Below, in pieces: positions 1 to 11,527 of a DNA stretch of 64,000 bases. Source of the stretch: Burkholderia lata. GTDB taxonomy: Bacteria; Pseudomonadota; Gammaproteobacteria; Burkholderiales; Burkholderiaceae. The notes under the pieces were generated by a model, which worked only from the letters and a program-made list of their open reading frames with translations, did not search any database and had not been told where the DNA came from. Position 1 is the first letter of the stretch; every line of letters begins with the position of its first letter. The stretch is taken from NCBI RefSeq assembly GCF_000012945.1, contig NC_007510.1, positions 3,038,001 to 3,102,000 on the forward strand. The letters run 5' to 3'. The translations under genes were made by a program, and so were the position numbers.

Positions 1-1
1 C

Positions 2-91
2 ACCGCGTTCCGGCGCCGCCACGGCATCCTGCCGGGACCGGCCGGCAAGCTGCTCGAGGAACTCGTCGCGTTGACGCGCGAAGGACGCTGA
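2..91 (+). CDS. C-terminus of an unidentified protein (truncated by window edge)
   Basis: An open frame enters from the left edge and ends at TGA 89-91. The visible 29 residues are basic and helical, ending in KLLEELVALTREGR. This is too short to assign a family. The next gene starts 186 bases downstream behind its own operator-like dyad, so this gene is probably a separate transcription unit. Confidence 0.5.
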   Translation, partial: TAFRRRHGILPGPAGKLLEELVALTREGR

Positions 92-199
92 CGGCGCCTT
101 TCGCACCGGCCGCCCGTTCGCGCCCTCCCCGTCCTGCCCGCACGCGCCGCCGCAGCGCACCATTGAAATGCCGTTTCCCCGCCTTGACTTTCGCTCGCC

Positions 200-244
200 C
201 GAATACGATCATTCGCTCACACAAAGAGCAAATGATCGTATTCG
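200..244. promoter_or_regulatory. Long interrupted dyad, probable operator of the arabinitol genes
   Basis: Arms CGAATACGATCATT (200-213) and AATGATCGTATTCG (231-244) are perfect reverse complements. An inner GCTC/GAGC pair (215-218, 226-229) extends the symmetry and leaves a 7-base centre (219-225). It lies 34 bases before the dehydrogenase start. A closely related dyad with the same 7-base centre precedes the polyol ABC operon at 16141-16175. Binding by the SorC-type regulator at 3360-4316 is inferred. Confidence 0.75.
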
Positions 245-277
245 ACAGGACAGTCAGGCACGAACAGGAGACCCCGG

Positions 278-1672
278 ATGAGCGCATCGCCCTCCGCCCG
301 CACGCCCGTGCTGCTGCACATCGGCGCGGGCTCGTTTCACCGCGCGCACCAAGCGTGGTATCTGCATCGCGTGAACGCGGCCGTCCCGGCCGACGAGCGC
401 TGGTCGCTGACCGTCGGCAACATCCGCGACGACATGCACGCGACGATGGACGCGCTCGCCGCGCAGCACGGCGCCTACACGCTCGAAACCGTCACGCCGC
501 AAGGCGAGCGCGCGTACGAGACGATCCGCGCGATCACGCGCGTGCTGCCGTGGTCGATCGACCTCGCCGCGCTGATCGATGCCGGCGCCGATCCGGACTG
601 CCGGATCGTGTCGTTCACCGTCACGGAAGGCGGCTACTACCTCGACGAACACAACCGGCTCGACCTCGCGAACGCCGATCTCGCGGCCGACCTGCAGGGC
701 GCGCGCACGACGCTGTACGGCGCGCTCGCGGCGCTGCTCGCCGAACGCGTGACCCGCGGCGCGGGCCCGCTCACGCTGCAGAGCTGCGACAACCTGCGCA
801 ACAACGGCGCGCGCTTTCGTGCGGGAATGCGTGAATTCCTCGAACGGCGCGGACAGGCCGACCTGCTCGCATGGTTCGATGCGAACGTTGCGACACCCAG
901 CGCGATGGTCGACCGCATCACGCCGCGCCCGACCGCCGACGTGCGCGAGCGCGTGCTGGCGGCCACCGGCGTCGACGACGCGTGCCCGGTAATGGGCGAA
1001 TCGTTCATCCAGTGGGTGATCGAAGACCGCTTTGCGGCCGGCCGGCCGCGCTGGGAGCTGGCCGGCGCCGAACTCGTCGACGACGTGCACCCGTACGAGG
1101 AAGCGAAGATCCGCATCCTCAACGCGACGCACAGCTGCATCGCGTGGGCCGGCACGCTCGCGGGCCACACGTATATCCACGAAGGCACGCACGACGCGGC
1201 GATCCGCCGCTTCGCGCACGACTACGTGACGCAGGACGTGATCCCCTGCCTCACGCCGAGCCCGCTCGATCTCGCGCGCTACCGCGACGTCGTGCTCGAA
1301 CGCTTCGGCAACCCGTACGTGCTGGACACGAACCAGCGCGTCGCGGCCGACGGCTTCTCGAAGATCCCCGGCTTCATCGCGCCGACGCTCGCCGAATCGT
1401 TCGCACGCGGCGCATCGCCGATCGCGACCGCCGTGCTGCCCGCGCTGTTCCTGCGCTTTCTCGAACGCTGGGCGCGCGGCGCGCTGCCGTATGCGTACCA
1501 GGACGGCGTGATGGACGAAAGCGCTGCACGGGCGATCGTCGGCGCCACCGACCCCGTCGTCGCGCTGTGCGCGAACCGGCAGCTGTGGGGCTCGCTCGCC
1601 GGCAACGCGGCGCTGTTCGAGGCCATCCGCGGCGGACTCTGGCGCGTCGACGCATGGCTCGCGGCACGCTGA
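278..1672 (+). CDS. dalD: D-arabinitol 4-dehydrogenase-like polyol dehydrogenase (mannitol dehydrogenase family)
   Basis: This 464-residue protein belongs to the polyol-specific long-chain dehydrogenases, which oxidise a sugar alcohol to a 2-ketose with NAD(P)+. The N-terminal dinucleotide-binding strand is LLHIGAGSFHRAHQ (about residues 12-25). The family catalytic pattern K-x4-N-x2-H is present at K277, N282 and H285. Length fits the D-arabinitol enzymes (about 455). The next gene is a xylulokinase, so D-arabinitol to D-xylulose to xylulose 5-phosphate is the likely route. A mannitol or other C5/C6 alcohol substrate cannot be excluded from sequence. The ATG at 278 follows an AGGAG at 268-272. 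Confidence 0.85.
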   Translation: MSASPSARTPVLLHIGAGSFHRAHQAWYLHRVNAAVPADERWSLTVGNIRDDMHATMDALAAQHGAYTLETVTPQGERAYETIRAITRVLPWSIDLAALIDAGADPDCRIVSFTVTEGGYYLDEHNRLDLANADLAADLQGARTTLYGALAALLAERVTRGAGPLTLQSCDNLRNNGARFRAGMREFLERRGQADLLAWFDANVATPSAMVDRITPRPTADVRERVLAATGVDDACPVMGESFIQWVIEDRFAAGRPRWELAGAELVDDVHPYEEAKIRILNATHSCIAWAGTLAGHTYIHEGTHDAAIRRFAHDYVTQDVIPCLTPSPLDLARYRDVVLERFGNPYVLDTNQRVAADGFSKIPGFIAPTLAESFARGASPIATAVLPALFLRFLERWARGALPYAYQDGVMDESAARAIVGATDPVVALCANRQLWGSLAGNAALFEAIRGGLWRVDAWLAAR

Positions 1673-1755
1673 CGCGCATCCGGGCGAACCTGCCTTGGCA
1701 CGGGCGCGGCCGCGCGGCTAAAGTAGCGACTCCCCACTGACGGAACGGATCGCTC

Positions 1756-3237
<1,482 letters not shown>

Positions 3238-3359
3238 GCGCCGCACGTCACGCGTGGCGGCCGCCGGCCGCGCGCGCGACATGCGGTACAGTGGATGCCG
3301 TCATGCGGCCCGCCGGCCGGCCCGCGGGGCGGCCCCCAGATCCGAATCGAATCGCTATC

Positions 3360-4316
3360 GTGTCCAAGTCCTCAGAAAAACTCGATCTCGCCACGCGTGC
3401 CGCGTGGCTCTACTACGTCGCGGGCGACACGCAGAACGAAATCGCGGAAAAGCTGCAGGTGTCGCGCCCGGTCGCGCAGCGCCTCGTCGCGTTCGCGGTC
3501 GAGAAGAACCTGATCCGCGTGCGCGTCGACCACCAGCTCGCCGACTGTCTCGATCTCGGCGCGCAGCTCTCGAAACGCTACGGCCTCGCGATGTGCGAAG
3601 TCGTACCCGTCGATGCCGACGCGCCCGACGCGATCGACCGCAAGCTCGCGGTCGCCGGCGCGCAGGTGATGGAGCGCTACCTGAACGAAACGCGGCCGAT
3701 GGTGATCGCGGTCAGCAGCGGCCGGACGCTGAAGGCCGCGGTCGCGCAGATCGCGCAGATCGACCGGCCGCAGCACCGGCTCGTGTCGATGGTCGGCGCG
3801 ATCGCCGCCGACGGTTCGTCGAACCGCTACGACGTCGCGCAGTACATCTCCGAAAAAACCGGCAGCAAGCACTTCCTGCTGCCCGCGCCGCTGTTCGCCG
3901 ACAGCGATGCCGAGCGCGCGCAGTGGTGCAATCACCGGCTGTACCGGATCGTCGAGGCGCTGTCGGGCAAGGCCGACGTCGCGTTCGTCGGGATCGGCAA
4001 CATCGGCCCGCACTGCCCGCTCTACGAAGACGGCTTCATCACCGAACAGGAGCGCGACGAGATGACCGCGCTCGGCGCGGTGGCCGAACTGCTCGGCGTG
4101 CCGATCGACGCGCAGGGTACGCAGATCGCCGTGTCGACGAGCGCGCGCGTGACGAGCGTGTCGCTCGCCACGCCGCCGAAGCGCCCGACGATCGCGTTCG
4201 CCGGCGGCCCGAAGAAGCGCGATGCGGTGATCGCCGCGCTGCGTGGCGGCTGGCTGTCGGGCCTCGTCACCGACGAAACCTGCGCGCGCGCCGCGCTCGA
4301 CGCGAAGGCGGCCTGA
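3360..4316 (+). CDS. SorC-family sugar-responsive transcriptional regulator
   Basis: The protein has an N-terminal helix-turn-helix (AGDTQNEIAEKLQVSRPVAQ, about residues 19-38) followed by a sugar-phosphate-binding SorC/DeoR-type domain. The domain contains the usual VAFVGIGNIG and NDETCARA-like segments (here TDETCARA near the C-terminus). I chose the GTG at 3360 (318 residues), because the homologous region begins there and the 23 preceding in-frame residues are low-complexity Gly/Pro/Arg. ATG starts at 3291 or 3303 remain possible. Lying directly behind dalD-xylB, it is the natural candidate to bind the dyads at 200-244 and 16141-16175. Confidence 0.85.
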   Translation: MSKSSEKLDLATRAAWLYYVAGDTQNEIAEKLQVSRPVAQRLVAFAVEKNLIRVRVDHQLADCLDLGAQLSKRYGLAMCEVVPVDADAPDAIDRKLAVAGAQVMERYLNETRPMVIAVSSGRTLKAAVAQIAQIDRPQHRLVSMVGAIAADGSSNRYDVAQYISEKTGSKHFLLPAPLFADSDAERAQWCNHRLYRIVEALSGKADVAFVGIGNIGPHCPLYEDGFITEQERDEMTALGAVAELLGVPIDAQGTQIAVSTSARVTSVSLATPPKRPTIAFAGGPKKRDAVIAALRGGWLSGLVTDETCARAALDAKAA

Positions 4317-4352
4317 CGCCGAAGCCGCGCACCGCGCGCGGCAGTCGAACGC

Positions 4353-5564
4353 TCAAGCCGCGTGCGGTGCCGGAAACGCATGCCAGCGCGCACGCCACGC
4401 GCCGACCCAGGCCGCCGCCAGCAGCGCGACGAGCACCCACGGAATCGCACCGGCGCCCGTTGCGCCGAGCAGCATCCCGCCCGCGATGCCGCCGCCCGCG
4501 ATCGCGAGATTCCACACCGTCACAAGCATCGACTGCGCGACGTCGGCCGCCTCCCCTGCCGCGTTCGCGGTGGCCGTCTGGAACAGCGTCGGCGCGCCGC
4601 CGAACGCGAGCCCCCACAGCGCGACGCCCGCATAGACGATCGCCATTCCGGAACCGGCGCCAAGCATCGCCGCCGCGATCGCGAACAGCGCGATGCTGAC
4701 GAGCGTCAGACGTCGCTGCGCAGCGCCGATCCAGGCACCCGTCAGCGCGATGCCGACCAGCGACGCGATACCGAACACGAGCAGCACCGCATCGACCTGC
4801 GCGCCCATCCGCACGCCCGCGAGAAACGGCGCGACGTAGGTGTACAGCATGTTGTGCGCGAGCACGTACGCAAACATCACGGTCAGCACCGGCCGCACGC
4901 CGGGCAGCGTCATCACGCCGAGCACCGGCTCGCGCGCGCCGGCCTGTTGCCCCGGATAGTCGGGCACGCGCCAGCGGATCCAGCCGATCAGCACGAGCGC
5001 CGCGAGCGTGATGCCCGCGAACGCGATGCGCCATCCGAATGCCGCCCCTAACGCGGTGCCGGCCGGAATGCCGATCGACATCGCGACCGGCGCGCCGAGC
5101 ATCGCGACCGCGATCGCGCGTCCACGCAGCGACGCATCGACCATCCGGCTCGCATAGCCGGCCAGCAGCGCCCACAGCAGCCCGGCCGCCATCCCCGCGA
5201 CGAAACGCGCGGCAAGCGTGAGCGCGTAGTACGGCGACACCGCCGTCAGCGCATTCGACACGACGAAGCCGGCCAGCGCCGCGAGCAGCAGGCTGCGCCG
5301 GCGCATCGCGCGCGTCGCGGCGACGAGCGGAATCGCCGCGACGATCGAGCCGAGTGCATACACGGTCACGAGCTGGCCGATCAGCGCCTCGGTCACGCGC
5401 AGGTCGACGCTCATCAGCGGCAGCAGGCCGGCCGGCAACGCTTCGGTGAGGATCGTGATGAAACCGGCCGTCGCGAGCGCCAGCAGGTTCGCGACCGGCA
5501 GGCGCGTGCCGGCCTGCACCGGTCGCACGGCCAGTTCGTCATCGATCGACGTGCAATCGCTCAT
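4353..5564 (-). CDS. MFS transporter, DHA1-type exporter
   Basis: This is a 403-residue polytopic membrane protein with about twelve hydrophobic segments. It has an MFS signature-like loop after TM2 (ATRAMRRRSLL). The architecture matches the drug/sugar-efflux DHA1 group (AraJ/PbuE-like); the substrate is unknown. Its ATG (5562-5564) overlaps the stop codon of the upstream serine hydrolase gene by four bases (ATGA), so the two are translationally coupled. The frame stays open upstream, but that part is out-of-frame hydrolase sequence and is not coding for this protein. Confidence 0.85.
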   Translation of the reverse strand: MSDCTSIDDELAVRPVQAGTRLPVANLLALATAGFITILTEALPAGLLPLMSVDLRVTEALIGQLVTVYALGSIVAAIPLVAATRAMRRRSLLLAALAGFVVSNALTAVSPYYALTLAARFVAGMAAGLLWALLAGYASRMVDASLRGRAIAVAMLGAPVAMSIGIPAGTALGAAFGWRIAFAGITLAALVLIGWIRWRVPDYPGQQAGAREPVLGVMTLPGVRPVLTVMFAYVLAHNMLYTYVAPFLAGVRMGAQVDAVLLVFGIASLVGIALTGAWIGAAQRRLTLVSIALFAIAAAMLGAGSGMAIVYAGVALWGLAFGGAPTLFQTATANAAGEAADVAQSMLVTVWNLAIAGGGIAGGMLLGATGAGAIPWVLVALLAAAWVGAWRARWHAFPAPHAA

Positions 5565-6757
5565 GCCGCGCTCCCGGTTCCGACGCCGTAGACCGCATCG
5601 CGCACACAGGTCACGATCCGCCCATTGAGGCCCTCGTACAGCGTGTTGGACAGCGCGACGACCGTCAGCCCGGCCGCGCGGTCGACGAACCACGTATGCC
5701 CGTATGCGCCGCCGCCGCGCCAGGTGCCGACCGACTCCGGCGACTGCGCGGCCACCGGGTCGCGCAGCACCGAAAAGCCGAGCCCGAAGCCGAAACCCGG
5801 CGCATCCCGCAGGTCGTGCGCACCCGGCTGCGCGCGCGCCATCTCGTCGGTCCATGCGCGCCCAAGCCAACCGTCACGGCCCGTGCGCAGCGTGTCGAGC
5901 AGCGTCACGCAGTCGCGCGCGGTACCGACCATCCCCGCGCCGCCCGACGGCCACGCATCGACATCGAACGCGCGCGCCGGCTCGAAGCGGATGCCGATCG
6001 TGCCGTCGAACACCGGCACGAGATCGACGTCCGCCATCCGGCGCGGGGCGCCCGGCGTGCTCACGTACGGCGTCGCGAAGCGCGTGGCGTCGGGCGCGAC
6101 GAACGCGGTGTCGGTCATCCCGAGCGGTGTCGTGACGAGTGCGGCCACCGCGTCGGCGAGCGGCCGCCCGTCGACCGCCTCGATCAGCGCGCCGACCACG
6201 TCGATCGCGAGCGAATAGCCCCACGACGTGCCCGGCGCGAACTGCAGCGGCACGCCGGCGATGCGCCGCAGGTTCTCGGCGAGCGACAGACCCGAGCGAT
6301 CCATCCCGTCGGACACGCTGGCGCGCGCATACGGGCCGTCGCCGTCCGCTTCGAGGAAGCGGTAGCCGAGGCCGGCCGTATGCGATAGCAGATGACGCAA
6401 CGTGATGACGGCAGGCGTGCCGTCTGGCAACGCCGGACGGAACCCGGGCAACCAGCGCGTGACCGGATCGTCGAGCGCGATGCTGCCTGCCGCGACCAGC
6501 CGCATCGCGGCGGCCGCCACGACCGGCTTCGTGACCGACGACAGACGGAACAGCGCGTCTTCCCGCATCGGCGTGCCGGCTTCGCGATCGGCAAGCCCGA
6601 CGGCGCGCGCATAGCGCAGCTCGCCGTCCCGCGCGACCAGCACGACCGCACCGACCATGCGCGCGTCGGCAAGCGCGCGATCGAGCGCATCGTCGAGCCG
6701 GTGGCGCAGCGCGGCGTCCGGTTCCGCGCGCACAGCGGAGACAGGCAGGGATGACAT
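5561..6757 (-). CDS. Serine hydrolase of the class C beta-lactamase / EstB esterase family
   Basis: This 398-residue protein carries the family nucleophile motif S74-V-T-K77. The second motif is a tyrosine at Y181 (YSL rather than the YAN of true AmpC enzymes). A C-terminal GHTW segment stands where beta-lactamases have KTG. No signal peptide is evident, so a cytoplasmic esterase or transesterase (EstB-like) is more likely than a resistance beta-lactamase. It forms an operon with the MFS exporter through an ATGA overlap. It is transcribed away from a LysR gene 113 bases upstream, which probably controls the pair. Confidence 0.85.
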   Translation of the reverse strand: MSSLPVSAVRAEPDAALRHRLDDALDRALADARMVGAVVLVARDGELRYARAVGLADREAGTPMREDALFRLSSVTKPVVAAAAMRLVAAGSIALDDPVTRWLPGFRPALPDGTPAVITLRHLLSHTAGLGYRFLEADGDGPYARASVSDGMDRSGLSLAENLRRIAGVPLQFAPGTSWGYSLAIDVVGALIEAVDGRPLADAVAALVTTPLGMTDTAFVAPDATRFATPYVSTPGAPRRMADVDLVPVFDGTIGIRFEPARAFDVDAWPSGGAGMVGTARDCVTLLDTLRTGRDGWLGRAWTDEMARAQPGAHDLRDAPGFGFGLGFSVLRDPVAAQSPESVGTWRGGGAYGHTWFVDRAAGLTVVALSNTLYEGLNGRIVTCVRDAVYGVGTGSAA

Positions 6758-6870
6758 GGCGTGACCTCATACAGTGAACGAGCGCTCATCGTAGGGAGCC
6801 GACGCAAGAAGAAAAACCCGGGTAGAGTTCCGGACAATCCGGACGCCGGCGTCCGCAATCGGAAACTCGC

Positions 6871-7755
6871 ATGGAAAACCTCGGCGGCTTCGTCGTGTTC
6901 GTTCAGGTCGCGGAAACGCGCAGTTTCGTCGCGGCCGGGCGCGCGCTCGGGCTGTCGGCATCGGCGATCGGCAAGCGCATCGCGCGGCTGGAGGCACGCC
7001 TGAACGTGCGGCTCTTTCACCGCAGCACGCGCAGCATCACGCTGACGGCCGAAGGCACGCGCTTTCTCGAACGGTGCCGGCGCGTGCTCGCCGAGCTCGA
7101 CGCGGCCGAGCAGGAACTGACGCACAGCGCCGAAGCGCCGCGCGGGCGCCTGCGCGTGAGCCTGCCGACGATCGGCACGCTGCTGCTGCCGGTGCTCGCC
7201 GATTTCATGGCCGCGTATCCGGAGATCGAGCTCGACATCGATTTCAGCGACCGGCTCGTCGACGTCGTCGACGAAGGCTTCGACGCGGTGCTACGCACCG
7301 GCCAGCCGTCGGATTCGCGGCTGTCGTCGCGGCTGCTCGGCCACTTCCGCCAGCACCTCGTCGCGTCGCCCGACTATCTCGACCGGCACGGTACGCCGCG
7401 CACGCCGGCCGATCTCACGCAGCACCGCTGCCTGCACTACCGTTTCCCGACCAGCGGCAAGCTCGAAACCTGGCCGCTGCGCGTACCGCGCGCGGGCACG
7501 CTGCCCGAGGTGCCGGTCGCGATGGTCAGCAACAGCGCGGAAGCGCGCTTGTGCTTCGCGCTGCGCGGGCTCGGCATCGCGTGCCTGCCCATCTTCTTCG
7601 TGCGCGACGCGCTCGAAGACGGCACGCTGCGCGCGGTGCTCGACGAGCACATCGCGAGCTGCACGCCGATCTACGTGCTGTGGCCGTCAGGGCGCCACCC
7701 GACGCCGAAGCTGCGCGCGTTCGTCGATTACATGGCCGCGCACCTGCCGGTGTGA
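6871..7755 (+). CDS. LysR-family transcriptional regulator
   Basis: This is a 294-residue LTTR with the N-terminal winged helix-turn-helix (AAGRALGLSASAIGKRIARL, about residues 23-42). A periplasmic-binding-like effector domain follows, opening with GRLRVSLPTIGTLLLPVLAD. It is divergent from the serine hydrolase-MFS pair, the classic arrangement for LysR control of adjacent genes. The effector is unknown. It ends 13 bases before the convergent end of the ABC ATPase gene. Confidence 0.9.
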   Translation: MENLGGFVVFVQVAETRSFVAAGRALGLSASAIGKRIARLEARLNVRLFHRSTRSITLTAEGTRFLERCRRVLAELDAAEQELTHSAEAPRGRLRVSLPTIGTLLLPVLADFMAAYPEIELDIDFSDRLVDVVDEGFDAVLRTGQPSDSRLSSRLLGHFRQHLVASPDYLDRHGTPRTPADLTQHRCLHYRFPTSGKLETWPLRVPRAGTLPEVPVAMVSNSAEARLCFALRGLGIACLPIFFVRDALEDGTLRAVLDEHIASCTPIYVLWPSGRHPTPKLRAFVDYMAAHLPV

Positions 7756-7768
7756 GCGCGGCCGGCCG

Positions 7769-8878
<1,110 letters not shown>

Positions 8879-8943
8879 GATCTGTCTCCGTTCGTTCGTG
8901 ATGCGCCGCGTCGAGCGCGGCGCCTTGGCGTTGCCAGTGATTG

Positions 8944-9630
8944 TCAGTTCGGCAGTACCGCGCCGGTCGCCTGCCAGCGCGCGACGTAGCCGGGTAGCTC
9001 GTGCATGTCGTCGAATACGTGACGCGCGCCGATTCCGCGCAGCGCGTCGATCTGCGCGGCCGACGCGTGCCCGCCGCCGACGAAGCCGAGCACGGTCATG
9101 CCGGCCGCGGCCGCCGCGGTGATGCCGGTCACGCTATCCTCGACCACGAGGCACTGGGCCGGCGCGACGCCGAGCGTGCGCGCAGCGGCGAGATACACGT
9201 CGGGCGCCGGCTTCGGCCGCGCGACGGCATCCGCGCAGAACAGCCGGTTACCGAAGAAGCGCGCGAGGCCCGTGCGCGCCAGCGCCGCCTCGACGTACGC
9301 GCGGTAGCTGTTGCTCGCGCAGGCCGTCGTCAGTTGAATCGCGGCCAACGCCGCATCGATGCCGTCGACCATCGGCGCATTGACGGCCGCCGCCTCGACC
9401 GCGGCGCGGATTTCGACGACATCGTCGTTCGACAGCGTGCGGCCGACGGCCTCGCCCGCGCCGGCCAGCACGCGTTCGATCCGCAGCCCGAGCAGCGGCA
9501 TCACGGCGGGCCGCGCATCGACACCCGGCCAGCGGGCATCGAGTTCGCGCACGATCACGTCGGCCGCCACCGCTTCGCTGTCGATCAGCACGCCGTCGCA
9601 ATCGCAGATCAGGACGTTCATCGCGGTCAT
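8944..9630 (-). CDS. HAD-superfamily phosphatase (beta-PGM/phosphoglycolate phosphatase-like)
   Basis: The protein has 228 residues. The catalytic motif I CDCDGVLIDSE (residues 9-19) supplies the nucleophile and acid/base aspartates. Motif III/IV is KPAPDVYLAAA followed by VVEDSVTGITAAAAAG, and there is a subclass I cap domain. It is probably a sugar-phosphate phosphatase or mutase. Its ATG (9628-9630) overlaps the stop of the upstream permease gene by four bases, so it is cotranslated with the importer. A role in clearing excess sugar phosphate during polyol growth is inferred. Confidence 0.85.
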   Translation of the reverse strand: MTAMNVLICDCDGVLIDSEAVAADVIVRELDARWPGVDARPAVMPLLGLRIERVLAGAGEAVGRTLSNDDVVEIRAAVEAAAVNAPMVDGIDAALAAIQLTTACASNSYRAYVEAALARTGLARFFGNRLFCADAVARPKPAPDVYLAAARTLGVAPAQCLVVEDSVTGITAAAAAGMTVLGFVGGGHASAAQIDALRGIGARHVFDDMHELPGYVARWQATGAVLPN

Positions 9631-10478
9631 TTGACGGCTCCGAACGTGAGCCCGCGCACGAGCTGCTTCTGCGACAGCCAGCCGACGATCAGGATCGGTG
9701 CGACGGCCAGCAACGAAGCCGCGGACAGCTTCGCCCAGAACAGCCCCTCGGGGCTCGAGTACGACGCGATGAACACGGTCAGCGGCGCCGCGTTCGAGCT
9801 CGACAGGTTGATGCTCCAGAACGCCTCGTTCCACGACAGGATCACGAGCAGCAGCGCGGTGGACGCGAGCCCCGGCAGCGCCATCGGCATCAGCAGGTAG
9901 ACGATCTCCTGCCACGTCGACGCGCCGTCGATGCGCCCCGCTTCGAGGATGTCCTTCGGGATCTCGTTGAAGTACGTGAAGGTCATCCACACCGCGATCG
10001 GCAGGTTGATCAGCGTGTAGACGATCACGAGGCCCGACACGGTATCGAGCAGCCCCGCGTTCTTCCACAGCAGGTAGATCGGCACGAGCACGCCGACCGA
10101 CGGCATCATCTTGGTCGACAGCATCCACAGCAGCACCTTCTGCGTGCGGTGGTTCGGGAAGAACGCCATCGCGTACGCGGCCGGCACCGCGAACAGCAGC
10201 GAGATCACCGTGACGCCCGCCGAGATCAGCACCGAATTCCACGCGAACGCGAAGTAGTTGCTGCGCGCGAATACCTCGCGGAAGCTGTCGAGCGTCGGGA
10301 TGAAGAACAGCGTCGACGCATACGCCTGCTGCTCGGTCTTGAACGCGGTGATCGCCATCCAGAAGATCGGAAAGAACAGCAGCAGCGCGATCAGCCATGC
10401 GAGCGTGCCGGGCAGCGCGCGCCGCACGAGGTCGAACACGGCCGGCACGCGCCGGCCTTCGAAGGTCAGGTCGCTCAT
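9627..10478 (-). CDS. Sugar/polyol ABC transporter permease (MalG/SmoG type)
   Basis: This is a 283-residue inner-membrane protein with about six hydrophobic segments. The conserved cytoplasmic EAA loop (DILEAGRIDGASTWQ) couples it to the ATPase. It belongs to the MalG branch of the CUT1 family. Its ATG overlaps the stop of the preceding permease by four bases, and its stop overlaps the HAD gene start. The open frame continues upstream to 11291, but that extension is only the shadow of the other permease. Confidence 0.9.
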   Translation of the reverse strand: MSDLTFEGRRVPAVFDLVRRALPGTLAWLIALLLFFPIFWMAITAFKTEQQAYASTLFFIPTLDSFREVFARSNYFAFAWNSVLISAGVTVISLLFAVPAAYAMAFFPNHRTQKVLLWMLSTKMMPSVGVLVPIYLLWKNAGLLDTVSGLVIVYTLINLPIAVWMTFTYFNEIPKDILEAGRIDGASTWQEIVYLLMPMALPGLASTALLLVILSWNEAFWSINLSSSNAAPLTVFIASYSSPEGLFWAKLSAASLLAVAPILIVGWLSQKQLVRGLTFGAVK

Positions 10479-11428
10479 TTCTCGTACTCTCCCTTCAGGT
10501 TGCGCGCGAGCATCCGCACGAGGAAGAACGACACGACGTTCGCAACCACCACGGCGATGATGCCGCCGGCGGACGCGAGGCCGACGTCGAACTGCTGCAG
10601 GCCGAGCGCATAGATCAGGTACGACAGGTTGGTCGTCGCGTCGCCGGGGCCGCCGCCGGTCGTCGTATAGATTTCCGCGAAAATCGACAGCAGGAAGATC
10701 GTCTCCATCATCACGACCACGGCGATCGCGCGCTTCAGGTGCGGCAGCGTGATGTAGAAGAACATCGCGATCGGGCCCGCGCCGTCGATGCGTGCGGCTT
10801 CCTTCTGCTCCTGGTCGAGCGACTGGATCGCGGTGAACAGGATAAGGAACGCGAACGGCAGCCACTGCCACGCGACGATGATGATCACCGCGGTGAGCGG
10901 GTAATCGGCGAACCAGTCGATCGGCGTCATCCCGAGCGCACGCATCGCGTTCGCGACGAGCCCGTACACCGGATGCAGGATCATGTTCTTCCAGATCAGC
11001 GCGGACACGGTCGGCATCACGAAGAACGGCGCGATCGCGAGCAGGCGGGCGACGCCCTGCCCGTAGAACTTGCGGTCGAACAGCACGGACATCAGCACGC
11101 CGCCGATCACCGTGATCGCGAGCACCGCGCCGATCAGCACGAGCGTGTGCCAGATCGCGGGCAGGAACGACGGATCGGTCGCGAGGAAGCGGTAGTTGTC
11201 GAGCCCGGCGAAACCCTTCACGTCCGGGTTCAGCAGGTTGTAGCGCGAGAACGAATACCAGATCGTCATCGCGAGCGGAATCGACATCCACAGCAGCAGC
11301 ACCGCGACGGACGGCGAGACGAGCCAGCTCGCACCGCCGCGCGTGCGGCGCGGCGCGCCGGGCGGCGACGACGCGTCGCCGACCGACGGCGCGTGAGCAT
11401 GGCTCAGGGGAAGACGCAGGTGACGCAT
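10475..11428 (-). CDS. Sugar/polyol ABC transporter permease (MalF/SmoF type)
   Basis: The 317-residue permease has about six transmembrane segments and the EAA loop EQKEAARIDGAGPIA. It pairs with the 9627-10478 permease to form the channel of a CUT1 importer. I chose the ATG at 11428 because a GGAGGG lies just upstream on the coding strand. A longer frame to 11497 has no comparable ribosome site and starts with low-complexity residues. It follows the binding-protein gene by 99 bases. Confidence 0.9.
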   Translation of the reverse strand: MRHLRLPLSHAHAPSVGDASSPPGAPRRTRGGASWLVSPSVAVLLLWMSIPLAMTIWYSFSRYNLLNPDVKGFAGLDNYRFLATDPSFLPAIWHTLVLIGAVLAITVIGGVLMSVLFDRKFYGQGVARLLAIAPFFVMPTVSALIWKNMILHPVYGLVANAMRALGMTPIDWFADYPLTAVIIIVAWQWLPFAFLILFTAIQSLDQEQKEAARIDGAGPIAMFFYITLPHLKRAIAVVVMMETIFLLSIFAEIYTTTGGGPGDATTNLSYLIYALGLQQFDVGLASAGGIIAVVVANVVSFFLVRMLARNLKGEYEK

Positions 11429-11527
11429 GATCGGAGTCCCTCCGGTTGATGCGCGGGCGCGAAGGCTTGCCCGCCTGTCAGCTTCGACGACGCGCACCGT
11501 GCGCCAGCGCGCACGGTGCGGGCCGCG

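Noticed and set aside
10479..11291. Fusion of the two ABC permeases into one long protein
   Set aside because: The open frame upstream of 10478 is an out-of-frame shadow. Each permease has its own start and its own EAA loop, and they overlap by ATGA.
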